From positions 509,778-573,777 of the forward strand of contig MZZL01000390.1 in assembly GCA_002749535.1 (NCBI GenBank): 64,000 nt of DNA, given 5' to 3'. How positions within the stretch are numbered: the first letter of the stretch is position 1; each line of letters begins with the position of its first letter. This document shows positions 47,736-58,618 of this stretch, piece by piece. Source of the stretch: Apophysomyces variabilis. Taxonomy: Eukaryota; Mucoromycota; Mucoromycetes; Mucorales; Mucoraceae. The notes under the pieces are model-generated. The model was not told the origin of the DNA. It saw nothing but the letters and a program-made list of their open reading frames with translations, and made no database searches. The position numbers and the translations under genes were made by a program.

Positions 47736-48924
47736 AGATTAATTCAAGCGTATCATCTTCTACTTCTTCTTCCTTCATTTCATCATTTTCCATTTCCTGG
47801 TCAACTTGCTCATCGCCATTCTCCTCCGCGGTTGCATCTGTATCATATTCCAAGGGATCTTCTTCTTCTTCACTTGGTTCAAAATCTTCGTCCTGTTCCT
47901 CTTCTTCTTCTTCCATAGTTTTTGTTTCCATTGCACGTCCATCTGTATCGTCGCTATGTTCCGTTAGACCTTCCTTTCTAGATTTTGGTTCAGGTGCTTT
48001 AAGTTCTTCATCCATGCTTCTGTCGTTAATGCCCGTCTTGTTAATGTATGCATTGATGCCTTCGTATTCTGACTGTTCAATCATCGAGAAAGGCAAGGAC
48101 ATCTCTTCTTCTACCTCGGTAGCTTGTTTGGTTGCTGATCCTAAGGGGATTTTGGCCATCTTGATCGTCAAATCAAATGTGCGCTGGGTAACGCTGCTTA
48201 CAGCTATGGCAGTTATACTCGATAGAGGACAGAATAAGGTTGGCTTTCGAAAACCGAACAATACCCCAAAGGGCAAGAAGAAAAGACTACCCTCCTTTGT
48301 CTTGAGATAAGCGTTGACATGGTATCGTTCCTGTGGTTTCCCCGTTGTTGCGGACACACCAGTGGATCGAAAGCTTTGTGTGTCTGGTGTTGTAAAGTTT
48401 ATTCGTGAGTTTTCCATTAATAATCGTGCGATGACAGTATGTTTGTCCTTGTCCACTGTCTCATCTGGTTGATTGGGTCGTTTGATGGTTATGCTACCTT
48501 TATCTTGAACGGTAAAAACAATAGCTTCTTCGCTTGCTTCCTTCCGAAATAAAGCAAATGTATGGGATGGTTTATCAGGAGTTGGTACATAGACGCCTAA
48601 ACTGAAGTGTTCCGCCGGCCATTCATTTTCAATGACTTCTGAACCAGACAAAGCGATCTGTATGTGAGAAGGTGTGATAATAAGGTTATACTTTTTGCGT
48701 GTGGGCTGTTGAAAGGATAAGTCATTGATAGTAGCGATGATGCTTTCACTCGATTCATCGATCTTTCGCTTTTTTGGTCGCGGTTCGTCAGTGTTTAATT
48801 TGGCATTGTAATAGGCCACCAGGGCTTGCACTACTGTTTGACTGTCCGGATGGCGCGAGATCAAATTGTTCACTGAATCGCGCAACTGCGGATCATCGAC
48901 ACTTTCCACAAGCCATGAAGCCAT
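47722..48924 (-). CDS. rtt106: Histone chaperone Rtt106
   Basis: A single uninterrupted exon encodes 400 residues. After an N-terminal helical segment (MASWLVESVDDPQLRDSVNN) and a basic patch RPKKRKID come two PH-like domains typical of Rtt106 and its relative Pob3. Matching stretches include PSHTFALFRKEASEEAIVF, GSLFFLPFGVLFGFRKPTLF and ITAIAVSSVTQRTFDLTI. The final ~80 residues are strongly acidic (MEEEEEEQDEDFEPSEEEE), as in many histone chaperones. Rtt106 binds H3-H4, notably H3 acetylated at K56, and deposits it behind forks and at silent chromatin. No intron is seen, unlike its multi-exon neighbours. Confidence 0.94.
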   Translation of the reverse strand: MASWLVESVDDPQLRDSVNNLISRHPDSQTVVQALVAYYNAKLNTDEPRPKKRKIDESSESIIATINDLSFQQPTRKKYNLIITPSHIQIALSGSEVIENEWPAEHFSLGVYVPTPDKPSHTFALFRKEASEEAIVFTVQDKGSITIKRPNQPDETVDKDKHTVIARLLMENSRINFTTPDTQSFRSTGVSATTGKPQERYHVNAYLKTKEGSLFFLPFGVLFGFRKPTLFCPLSSITAIAVSSVTQRTFDLTIKMAKIPLGSATKQATEVEEEMSLPFSMIEQSEYEGINAYINKTGINDRSMDEELKAPEPKSRKEGLTEHSDDTDGRAMETKTMEEEEEEQDEDFEPSEEEEDPLEYDTDATAEENGDEQVDQEMENDEMKEEEVEDDTLELISDSD

Positions 48925-49084
48925 GAAGAGAGTAAAAATGCTGCAGTAGTTTCAAAAGGCAAAGTGGCTCGGAGATCGAAATGATCTAAAAAAAAATTGC
49001 TTGACAATCGACTTGTTGGGAATATTTCACATTCACTGCGAATAGAACATTGATTTCTACGACTTTGTCGATTTCGAATTCTCC

Positions 49085-49348
49085 CTAGGGATTAGAAAAC
49101 AGATTGATGAATGGGCTTTGCGATTCTTCTGTCATGGATTTATAGGAAACTTGGCCTTGGTAGGGATATCTTCTTTCGTGCATGCGCAATGTTTCATATG
49201 CAGCAAACAATTTTCGCTTTCTACTAACAAAAAGAAGCATTGATAAACTTTCAATCACGTGCATAATGATATCACAGAGCGTAATCTTACTGTCAGTTTG
49301 TCTCAACGTATCATGAATTTTGTATACATTTAAACAGGCTAACTTCAT
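49085..49348 (-). CDS. Small ORF of 87 residues, unknown
   Basis: ATG at 49348 opens a frame to the TAG at 49085. The second half (RKRKLFAAYETLRMHERRYP, then YQGQVSYKSMTEE) looks like genuine coding sequence, whereas the first half could be intron: an acceptor-like TTTTTGTTAG lies just before RKRKL. It sits 64 nt downstream of the acyltransferase stop, on the same strand, so it could be an alternative 3' exon of that gene or a separate small gene. I do not recognise the family. Confidence 0.35.
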   Translation of the reverse strand: MKLACLNVYKIHDTLRQTDSKITLCDIIMHVIESLSMLLFVSRKRKLFAAYETLRMHERRYPYQGQVSYKSMTEESQSPFINLFSNP

Positions 49349-49411
49349 TAATGATAATATTACACGAATAAAATACAAGTAGAGGAAAAGATATCAGAAG
49401 AGGTAAACGTA

Positions 49412-50903
49412 TCAATACATTGTGGACGCATAACTATGAATCAAGCCAAATATGGTGATAGCCATCCACGCCAGTGGAATGTACGGAAGCAGGAAAAACC
49501 AGGGTTCCAATATTTCGCGGATGGGGTATCTCAGCCGAATGGGTATCTTGAATGTATTGGCACTACCAAGCAAAGGAGTATCCATCTCTTCCGCTGCGCC
49601 TTGATTTTCGCCAGGCAGTCGTCCTTCTTCGTAAAAGTAAATCATCTTTTCATCTTTCTCAACCCAACGATCAAAAAGCCATTTAGAAAACGTGTCGGGT
49701 TCTTTGGGGATAGTTTTGATAGGGTAACGTCTGATATGGATATGAATGTGAGACGGGTACTGCCCCAAAAAGAAGATTTTCTTTAAGGTAAGCACGTCCT
49801 CGGGATTCTCGCCCGGCTTAATGCCCGGATAACCAATCGTAAAGTCGTACAACCAATCGACGCTGTCATCGAGGGTTGACATGCACAAGTTGAGACCAGT
49901 GGATCTCGGCAGCAAGGTAAACTGATTGTCTTTCTGTTGGAGGATGAATACACATTCAAGATCATGTCGTGATCCGCTATTTACCATGTTATTTTGCTCG
50001 GCAAATTTCTTGGAGCGTTGACGCATCCTGTCACAAATGACTATAAAACACATAATGTTAACGAATCCGTTCCTTTGTTTACTTGAATTTTTCTGTTTTT
50101 TACCTGTGCCTTCCGGAAATATGACAAGCCAAAGAGGAAGCATTAGTTTCCTGGCTCTGCTCAAATTGTTCACGATGGTATCTTTATCTGCTGCCAATTT
50201 ACGCTTAAGGAATATAAATTCGAAGAATTGCATTCCCTAAAGATAACATGAGTCAATCCGAGTGCGGTCACGAGGTGTCATCCCATACCCTATAAACAAG
50301 ATATTAGAATAAATAGATGGGGAAAACCGTTTGTGGTACTGGCTACTTACAGTCCATAAAAGGGAATGTACTTTAGGCTATGCTTCAAAAGGATTTTCAT
50401 AGAACCATGAGCCTTGGAAAGATAGGCTATGAACCAAATATACATCCAGTCGCCATAGATCTGGGTAGGCAAAGAAAAAGAGGAAAGTTGCGTAAGTCTA
50501 AAAATTTCTGGCGTGTTTATGTCAAGCGTACCTGATGATTGGCTGTAATAATGATTCTCTCGGGAAACGAAATGCCAACAATATCACCTTGTTTGTCTCG
50601 GATAACAAGATCATGCACGTCTTTTCTCACAACTGTGCCATTTTCCCCAATCTCGCGTACACAGCTGTCATCGAAAGTGACCAGTAACTGACTAGGAGCA
50701 AATAACTGAACAATAGCAATCAGACTTTGTGACCACATCCGCATCGAGAGCGCAATATAGTTGTAGTAAACTTGAGCCGAAAACGGCCAGATGAATAACG
50801 ATAGGAGTTGCACAAGGACGACGACCGTCGATTGTAACGTTAGTCCACCGAGAACAAATACAAGACTAAATATGACATATGGAGAACTTCGTAAAGACGT
50901 CAT
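49412..50903 (-). CDS. Lysophospholipid/1-acylglycerol-phosphate acyltransferase (LCLAT/Cst26-type)
   Basis: Minus-strand exons 50903-50532, 50460-50351, 50236-50104 and 50040-49412 encode about 414 residues, with one G at 50289 needed between the second and third to hold the frame. TM segments at the N-terminus (SPYVIFSLVFVLGGL) precede the acyltransferase box ANHQIYGDW, with the family NHxxxxD arrangement, then FFEFIFLKRKLAADKD and the substrate-loop motif VIFPEGT. A hydrophobic hairpin ends the protein (PWFFLLPYIPLAWMAITIF). This subfamily, with human LCLAT1/AGPAT-like proteins and yeast Cst26, remodels phosphatidylinositol, cardiolipin or lysophosphatidate acyl chains in the ER. The 63-nt intron after PEGT lacks a stop and is a multiple of three, so retention would leave the frame open. 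Confidence 0.88.
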
Positions 50904-51458
50904 TTTTGTACGGTTTACGAGAAGAGAAAAAAAAGGAAAAGAAGTGTGGAAGAAGGGAAACCAAAGAGAAAAAAAAAAAGGAACAACTCAGGACCAAAGT
51001 TGCCTGTCGTCTTTACAGTTTTCCCGACAAAAAAAAGTTTCTGTAGATTTGGGTAGAGCGCCGCTTGAAAAAGTGTTGATGCCTTGGCGAATACCTGAGC
51101 CAAAAATTGCGCAAGATACAGTACTTTCTCAGTCACAGAGCTTGTCACCCGCTTACTTTTTTTTGCGGAAACATTTGCGCTGCTCGAAACCGTTGTTTCC
51201 GGCCAAACTAAGCTTCGGCTCCGGAACCTAATTTAGGAATGAATCAAGTCTTGCACTTTTGCAAGAAGTCTACCATTGCTCTTTAGCAGAACAAATCATT
51301 CTGTTGCATCTATTATTGAACATATTATTCGTCCTTTTTGAAAACTTAAGACCTGCCTTTTGAGCTTTATAAATACTCTGTACAAAAACGCCAATAAATT
51401 GCACTAGAATCCGTTCCTGAATTTTCTTTTCTTTCTTATTATCAAACTGCATCGAAAC
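50904..51458. other. Intergenic between the acyltransferase and the Crypton relic
   Basis: Purine-rich on plus near 50920-50990, so pyrimidine-rich in the acyltransferase leader. No other feature. Confidence 0.3.
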
Positions 51459-53655
51459 ATGTCTGCTGAAGCCAGTTCTTCCCGTTCAATCCGTGTTGAA
51501 AATGCTGCCAGAGAAACTGCTATCGTTACACATGCTTTGTCCTCCAGAAAGGAAGAAAGACCTATCAACACCAGAAAACATACGCAAGCAAGCAAGATAT
51601 GTTCAAGTTAATTGATAGAAATCTTTCTTATGCTCTTTCTACCATAGTCTTTTTAAAAGTGGAATAGAAATTCTGTGTGGACAAGAACTTCGAAAATGGT
51701 TGTCTGGTTACTGCAGCTAAGCTACTTAGATTTTTGGATGAAGTTGTTGTTGCTCGGGGAAAGCTCAAGAAAGGCCATCAGTTGGATGGAAGTATCTGTG
51801 AGCTTAGCATGGAGAGTATATTGCAATATATCAAGGCGGTGGTGGATTTTCACACGTCCCAAGCTTTCATAAATTTAGCTAGTGAAGCAAGCGTTGGTGG
51901 AAAAGCCTTGAAAGCCTGGTTACAATCGCGAAAGTACGGAGAAAAAGAACGCCACCAAGAAAGCTACCAGGACTGTGCGGTTAATATTGCCCAGGATGGA
52001 TATATGCCAGAGAAACTTGTCAAGCTCTCGATGTTTTACTTTTCGGAAGGGAAGAAGAACTCATTCAGAGACAGAATGATATTTTGCTGGAGCACATGAC
52101 AATTCTACGTGGTAAAACTGCCCGGAAGATGGAGCTTTCTGATCTCTTCGTGTTGGCGTTAAAAAAAAATGAAGGTTTCTCGGAATCTCCTGTGTTTGTT
52201 ATCCATATGGACCATGGTAAAACGACAAAGTTTGGTAAGATGCAATATGGCGGTACCATCAGAAACCTCGATTACAGCATTTGTGCGTTTGGCACTATGG
52301 CGATGAAATTTATTTTCCCGTTGGTACATTATATATGTGGTATATGTTAGAGACAAATGAGATAAAAGAAAATCGGACAATAGAATCCTTTGAGACTGAG
52401 TCGAGATTGTTTTTATTATCATTATGTTTTCACGACTATTTATATGTTGTCTCTAAATGTAAGTGTATGCGTTGTGTAATGTGTTGTTCTATGTGTTGTC
52501 TCTATAGATGCAGTGTAGATCTATGAGGATAGAGAAATGTAAAGAAAGAGGGAAAGAACCACCTTGCATAGATTAAACTGTACACTTAGTTTGATACATG
52601 ATGCATGTAGTAAGATGGTCTGATCGTCTTTATACTGCGTAAAGGAGAGAGCTACATTGCATGTAAAATACGATGATCCATATACCAAATTGGGAAACTG
52701 TATTGTAGTCCCGCTATTAAGGTGTATAACGACATACTAGCTATACGACAATATACGAAGATTTCCCGCGGATCACGACCACCAGAGACTGGTTCGACTT
52801 GCCGGTGGCCAAAGGGACATGTCATGACAAACGAATGACGTACAGTCGTCATTTGAAGGCGACTCACTGCGGATTTGACGCGTGCAATATCAGCAGCAGC
52901 AAGAAAACGCATGCGGGGCGCGTAAGTGGCACACGATACGCTGAAATGGATGGTTACACTGATGACCAGCTGCGGAGACATGGAAGGTGGAATATGCAGA
53001 GTATGGAGACCTGCTACCTTACTTCTCTCCCACGCAAATCAATCAGGATTATCAACGGTTTCCCCGGAGAAAAAGATCAATTCTGGATTCCAGGTGCCAA
53101 CGTCTGCCCTGCCGAAGGTCTGCAAAGAAAGGTGTTTCCAATGGTTGACGAACTGTTGCTGCTGGTATGAATAGATAGAGATACTTTCCCGATTGATAAG
53201 TTGTCTTCGCAGGTACAGCTTGGTGAGACATGTGAAAAATCGCTTTACACCGAGGGATTCCTCAAGCTGCTGAAGAAGATGAGAATCATCCTTTTACAGG
53301 ATGTGGTGATGTTCAATATAGACCACGCAAGGCATCCTTTTTTCAATCACGCGTTATTCAGTGATTCCGAGTTCCTCAAGTTTGAAAGCAACTTGCTGGC
53401 AGCGTACGCAGTTCCAGAAGAGCTAGCGGATATTCAGCTGCAACGAGTGATGGCCGCTATAAATCAGCAACTGCAGAACCTTAATGCAAAAAATAGACAG
53501 CAATCAAGCAATCCTGCAAAGAGCGTTGCAAGAACCGCGCGGTGCGAAATTACAGTGGATAACGCTCTGTCCACCGCTGTTGACGGCCTCAGGCAAGATA
53601 TCCAGCTGCTGCGTCAAGCTTGTTCATTGTTTGCTTCGGGAAGCCAGGCTCAGCC
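51459..53655 (+). mobile_element. Crypton-like tyrosine-recombinase element, decayed
   Basis: The ATG at 51459 begins MSAEASSSRSIRVENAARET, and after a disrupted stretch the frame resumes near 51675. VDKNFENGCLVTAAKLLRFL and SILQYIKAVVDFHTSQAF form the N-terminal part. A second block (ILRGKTARKMELSDLFVL, VIHMDHGKTTKFGKMQYGG) matches the middle of Crypton recombinases. After ~430 nt of non-coding sequence (52350-52780) the catalytic end follows: KKTHAGRVSGTRYAEMDGY, LRRHGRWNMQSMETCYLTSL, the last holding the HxxR-type and Tyr residues. KVFPMVDELLLL and a coiled tail come next. This is the Ndc10/GCR1-like Crypton type. Frameshifts and the gap make it inactive. It abuts the DIRS-like relic at about 53655. 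Confidence 0.8.
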
Positions 53656-56431
53656 GGTTTCTGGATGTTTAAGACTAAAATTTTTCGAGATATCCTTATA
53701 TTCTTTTAAGTTGAGCTTCTGTGTTCTATCTTTATGATTTTCTTTCTTGGCTTTATGGCGGTGTATGGTCAGAGGAGTCTTTTGTACCAGGGTGGGCGAG
53801 CTGCATTCTCCTGGCTCCGTTACGTCAACTGCCGTATTGCAAGTCGTAACTGTTCCAATCCTAGTTGACTTCACTCCGCATTGAGATGTGGTATTTTCCT
53901 CCGGATTGAAAGAAAAAAGCGACTGGTTTATGATGGTGTTGTGCATTTCTTGATGTGACAGTTTCCAGTTATACTTTTGGAAGGTATTGGCCATAAGATT
54001 CCAATTGGCCTGTGTTTTTATTAAATCGATATCGAGACTATTCTGACCTGTTTTAGTATTAACAGCCGACCGAATTGAGTGTGCTGAATATTTGCTAACA
54101 TCTATACCTGTGTCTCTCATACACTCACGAATGATTGTACCGATTGTTGATGAATTTATCGACTGGACTTTCTGTAGGACTTGAATGTACGTTAAGAACA
54201 CTGACTGGTCTTCTGGTAGGTTTGCCCGTAGATAGCTCGTTTTCTCGAGAAAGTTGTGTAATGCTCTAACCGGGTAGATATCTTGATTTTCTAGTATAGC
54301 AAAGCTTGTACATTTTTCCCTGTGCCTCCTTCGGTGGCCTGCTGAACAGCGCGACTTCGCTTAGTGCTTCTTCTTCTTGTTTGTATTGAAACTGTACTTT
54401 GCCGTATCCGACATGATTACATTACTATATTCAGTGAATAAAACATCAGGTCTAGACTCTCCCTGAACGTATCAGTTATAATGACTGTATGGATCAGGTT
54501 ACACTAACATCTTCATATTCTATTCATCTGTTGCGGACAGAGAATATCAAAAGACAGAAGATTAAACATGTCAGTACCGATCATACGGATCTTACAAAAG
54601 ATATTACTAACTACCCCAACCCCCTTTTACCCGCACGCGTTTCTAAAGATATTTAATGATAGCAATTATTCATGAAATAAAGAACATGTCTCTCAGTCTC
54701 GCTTATTCTGAGCGTCCCTTTGATACTTTTTATACATCGTAGATCCCGGACTTGTAGTGTCCCAACATCCGACCTGGAGTGCCATATGGTTGCGATACAA
54801 ATTGAAATAATTGCTTTTTATTCTAGCTCCTCCAAAGATAGTATCCTATTTTGGCATAACTTGGTCTTCACATGCTTAATCATAATATAAAGGTCCCACA
54901 CTTCCAACTCTTGTTGTTTCGGTTTTCTGAGTTTTTTCTTTTGGCTTGGAAAAAATCACGGATCAGTGGATCGTCTTAAATCGGAGGTGAGCCGGGATGT
55001 AAGACACCTAATACGGACGAGATTGAACACCGCATAAATATTTAGATATTGTACCGAGTATCGTTGTTAATCATCAAGAACTACGAAATGTTCCGGATGC
55101 TGTATGCTTCCGGGTCCTCCTTTGGATTTTTTTTACACCATGTAACCCATGCTAACCATGACCGATCGTATACTTGATTAATTCGTTTTCGATTGCGTCG
55201 CTGTAAGAATGTTGCCACTTCGTGGCTAAGTTCCATCTTTTTCTTGCTTCTCTGGATAATCGCCATGCGGCAAACATCCATTTTCTGTTGATTTCCATTA
55301 GCAATGGTGGACTCAATGTGTGTTGTAACAACATTAGATACCAAAATTGACTTGTCAAGAAAAGAGTGACTAGAGTTGCTTCCTTCACCTCCTGTTCCTT
55401 GAATCTGTGCAAAACCTTCGGGATCAGCTTCCAAGGTGGGTGTAAGTAAAGTCCCTTTTTTGGCCATGGTTGATTGAACGTGTTAATCACTGTCGCCTCC
55501 GGGTCTGGATTGAGACTCCAAAAATGTTGGTAGTTGATTGTTGTGTCTTCCTACGAAGGCCTTAGTGGTTAGACTTTTCCATTTCTCTTGGATTTTTCGA
55601 AACCACTTGGTTGGTGGTTTCTTCCGGGTCAACCGGTCGGCTTGCATATAGTCTAGCCCCCTTATGTGCTTGTAATGTACTGTCGTCTGATAACTGTTGC
55701 ATAAGTCCTTGATCTGTATTGCCAGCATTTGTAGGTGGTCTGATGCTGTTCCGCCGTCTTTCGTAATATATTTTGATGCTGTTTTGCTGTCCGTGGCCAC
55801 TCGTAGGAAATTATTTTCTGCGTTTTTTGCGTGTCATCTGAGTGCAAACAGTATTGTCTGCAGTTCCCGCACATTGATCGAGCTTTCTTTTTCGCTCTTT
55901 GTCCAGAATCCTGAGGTGCAGATTTGGTCCGATTGAACTCCCCAATATGAGTCTGACGCGTTCATCCAAACGGTCAATTCTGGTTTCCGCTGTTTTAAGG
56001 CGATTTGTCTGATCAGTAATCCATTGCTTGTCTTTGTCTGCGTCTCCCACCAACTGAGATCCTGTATGCTCTTTTCGGAGAGGTAACATGTCTTCTCCCA
56101 GTTGCTTTGGCCCCGTTTTAGACTGGTCGCCAGGTCTCTCTGAAGGTATGTGATGTGGAGCAGTGCACTCTTGATTGCCGGTAACATCGACATTATCTTG
56201 CCCAATAAACCTGCTATCCATCTACATGATTTGGGTTTCGAGATATCCTTGGCTTTTCTGATCCTCCTTAGCAATTTGCTGATTATCTCTTAAGGTACTG
56301 TGATTGTCACCGTCCTGGTGTCGAACGTGAATCACAAAAAAATCTTGGATTTCTGTTGGGAGAAGCACGCTCCTGTCGTGGTTGATCAAGAATCTCAAGT
56401 TTGTCAGTGTAATAGCACGGCTTATGGCCAA
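53656..56431 (-). mobile_element. DIRS-like retrotransposon relic (RT end, RNase H, tyrosine recombinase)
   Basis: On the minus strand the order is RT end, RNase H, recombinase. LRFLINHDRSVLLPTEIQDF (about 56390) is the tail of the reverse transcriptase, then LLRRIRKAKDISKPK. DASDSYWG-like ASDSYWGVQSDQ and SSINVRELQTILFALR give the RNase H start, followed by ATDSKTASKYI and HIRGLDYMQADRLTRK. After NRKRINQVYDRSWLAWVTWC comes the recombinase end: CMRDTGIDVSKYSAHSIRSA and IKTQANWNLMANTFQKYNW, with the Arg of SIRS and Tyr of KYNW as likely catalytic residues. The 5' part of the reverse transcriptase and any gag are missing. Several frame changes show that it is dead. Confidence 0.8.
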
Positions 56432-56639
56432 CGTCGCTATCGACTTACGAAGTACGAATACGCAAGTATAGAGGGTGAGGGCGAGGAAGCGGTGTTGTGG
56501 GATGTTTGTCAGGATTGGTTACCGTTTTGAGGGTGAGGATCCTGAGATTTCAGGATTCGTCTTTATATACAACGTCTGTGCACGGAAAGTAAATGTACAA
56601 ATAAATGAAGTACGAAGATCGCTATCTTAATTATAGCCT

Positions 56640-57561
56640 ATACAGGCTAATCCGCACACAAGGTCATAAAGACCCATCTAAGCAGTGCATGCTACAGATG
56701 CCGGCCAAGGAAATAGCACCAAGTATCGTGATCGATACACCTCTTCCAGTAACTACAATCTGCTTTACTGGGCTACCGTTCTTAGAGCGACCATAATTGC
56801 GCACAAGATGCAAGTCAGAGCCAGCCTCATCTATGAAAACGCTGTTCGTTTTGAAGTCCACATCTCCCATAGTTTCCCATTCTAGAGCTTTTTGTCGTCG
56901 TAATTCAATCACTCTCTCAGTGTTTCTTGCAGCAGGATTTTTGCACTCTTTTCAGTGTAATAGCACATTTTGCGACCAAATGCTTATGAACTGCGGATGA
57001 AGTGCTGGACAGAGCATCGAACGCATTGCACAAATTGTCGGTTATATCTTTCAAAATGGCTGTTGGGTTGTCATCAAAATATTTCACCAAGTGCTGCCTA
57101 TGCGCGGGTGTCAATTTTGGCTTTGGACCTTTCTTTTTCGCAGATGCAGACTTTGCTGGAGTCCCCTCCCTTTGATTCTTGTAGTATAACTTAACGTAAT
57201 TCTGGGCTGTTGTTTCTTTAATACCCACTTCTCGCCCCGTAGCTGCTGAACTCTTTCCTCCATACATTACTAGGTTGAGAACATAGCTAACTGTTCGTCA
57301 GTGTAATTTCGATATGCAGCGCGTTTACTCTTGCGAAGTGGCATAGACTCTGCTAGACTAACTGCTTCACCTATGTTTGAAAAGCGCCTTTTCTTGCACT
57401 TCACTATCAAAGCTCATCTCTCTTTTCTTTTTCTCCTGCACTTCGTCTTCACTGTCCGATGCACAATCTTCTGAATAAGTTAAGAGGGAAAAAAGAACAT
57501 CCTCCTCGTTTCCAAACATTCCATCATTCCAATGAGCATTCACAGGCTTGCACAAGTCCAT
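56640..57561 (-). mobile_element. Tc1/mariner-type transposase relic
   Basis: On the minus strand an acidic leader (57561-57367) is followed by a helix-turn-helix region, YGGKSSAATGREVGIKETT and KPKLTPAHRQHLVKYFDDNP. The catalytic part has VFIDEAGSDLHLVRNYGRS, with the first Asp of a DDE/D triad, and ITILGAISLAGI. At least two frame breaks (near 57250 and 56915) occur and the later catalytic residues are missing, so the gene is truncated near 56640. It sits where the 5' half of the DIRS-like element would be expected. TIRs were not found. Confidence 0.75.
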
Positions 57562-57850
57562 TCTACATCAACTCCTGAAACGTCCAGCTCTGTATCGTTT
57601 CATTCTTGAAGAGCGCTTGTACCAATGATTGGGTTAAAGAAATCAGGTACAGAAGCCCTGTTATTGCAAATATTTCGGACCCAGTGATCGGAAATATTGT
57701 CAAGGGACCAGCTGTTCGCACCAACAATTGGCCTCCCGGGCCGAGTATAGTATAGGAAACAGTCAAGCACCAGATTCAAAGCAATTCGGTGGCTTAAGGA
57801 CAAAATGTGAAGCCCGTCTCGTCCTGCTTACCTTTGCCAATAATCGCACC
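57562..57850. other. Flank of the transposon pile, TMA16 promoter
   Basis: A minus-strand frame contains RPIVGANSWSLDNISDHWV, which might be a reverse-transcriptase fragment, but it is too short to assign. The right part must hold the TMA16 promoter. Confidence 0.3.
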
Positions 57851-58618
57851 ATGGTATGTCTATGCCATGACATCGAGAGCTAACTTACTGAGACATTTAG
57901 TAGCCTGGATCCAAAAGACTTACCCTTAAAACGATCAAGAACAGAGAAAATGTTCATCCTTACTCACGAAAAGCACGGCAGATCACCCGTGTATACATGC
58001 GAAAAGAAAAATTAGAAAAGAAATCGAACGAACGATCAAATAATCCAAAGGGTAGGTCATCTAAACCGACCCAATCGCTTTGTTTTTCTGACTCTTTTTT
58101 TCAGCGGAGCGATGGCTGTGGTTTCGATTTGCTTTTGACGATTCATTGTCCTTCGCTACGAAAGCTGACATTCACGATCTGATTGACATGTAATTATACA
58201 GAAAAGAACTAACAATCGTTCGTTTTCTCAACAGCATAATTAGGTATTTAAAGCGTAATGACGAAGAACTCCAGAAACTACGTGAAGAACGTGAAAGTAG
58301 TTCATTTAAAAGACCGAAATCATCGCGCGAGAATTTGTTAGAGGCATTGATACAAAGTGAACGTGCAGAATATGTGTCTGGGTTTGGTAAGCTCATGCAT
58401 CACACAGCCAAAACAGAGTATGGATTACTTATATTGACATAGAGTTACCGGACTTGACGAATGGCAAAAATGTCAAGGTGTTACGTGAATGGGATGGAGA
58501 TCAGAACGGAATGAGCCGAATTAAAACCATCAGAGTAACTGAAGCATCAACAGATAGCGAAAAGAAAAAGACCAAGTCGAAGTCAAAATCTGGAATAGCA
58601 GCAATGGATGTGGAATAG
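57851..58618 (+). CDS. tma16: TMA16 (translation machinery-associated protein, 60S biogenesis)
   Basis: Five exons (57851-57853, 57904-58051, 58105-58189, 58235-58386, 58443-58618) give a phase-consistent 187-residue protein. Exon 1 is the ATG alone, followed by a GTATGT donor and a 50-nt intron with a GCTAAC branch-like site. The family signature is clear: HPYSRKARQITRV near the N-terminus, ERWLWFRFAF, DIHDLIDIIIRYLKRNDEEL, and REWDGD near the C-terminus after ELPDLTNGKNVKVL. TMA16 binds late nuclear pre-60S particles. The last ~25 residues are Lys/Ser-rich. It lies immediately beside the transposon pile. Confidence 0.93.

Noticed and set aside
47576..48310. Long plus-strand serine-rich frame of 244 codons
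   Set aside because: It is the antisense of the acidic tail of Rtt106 (GAA/GAG codons read as TTC/CTC/TCT).
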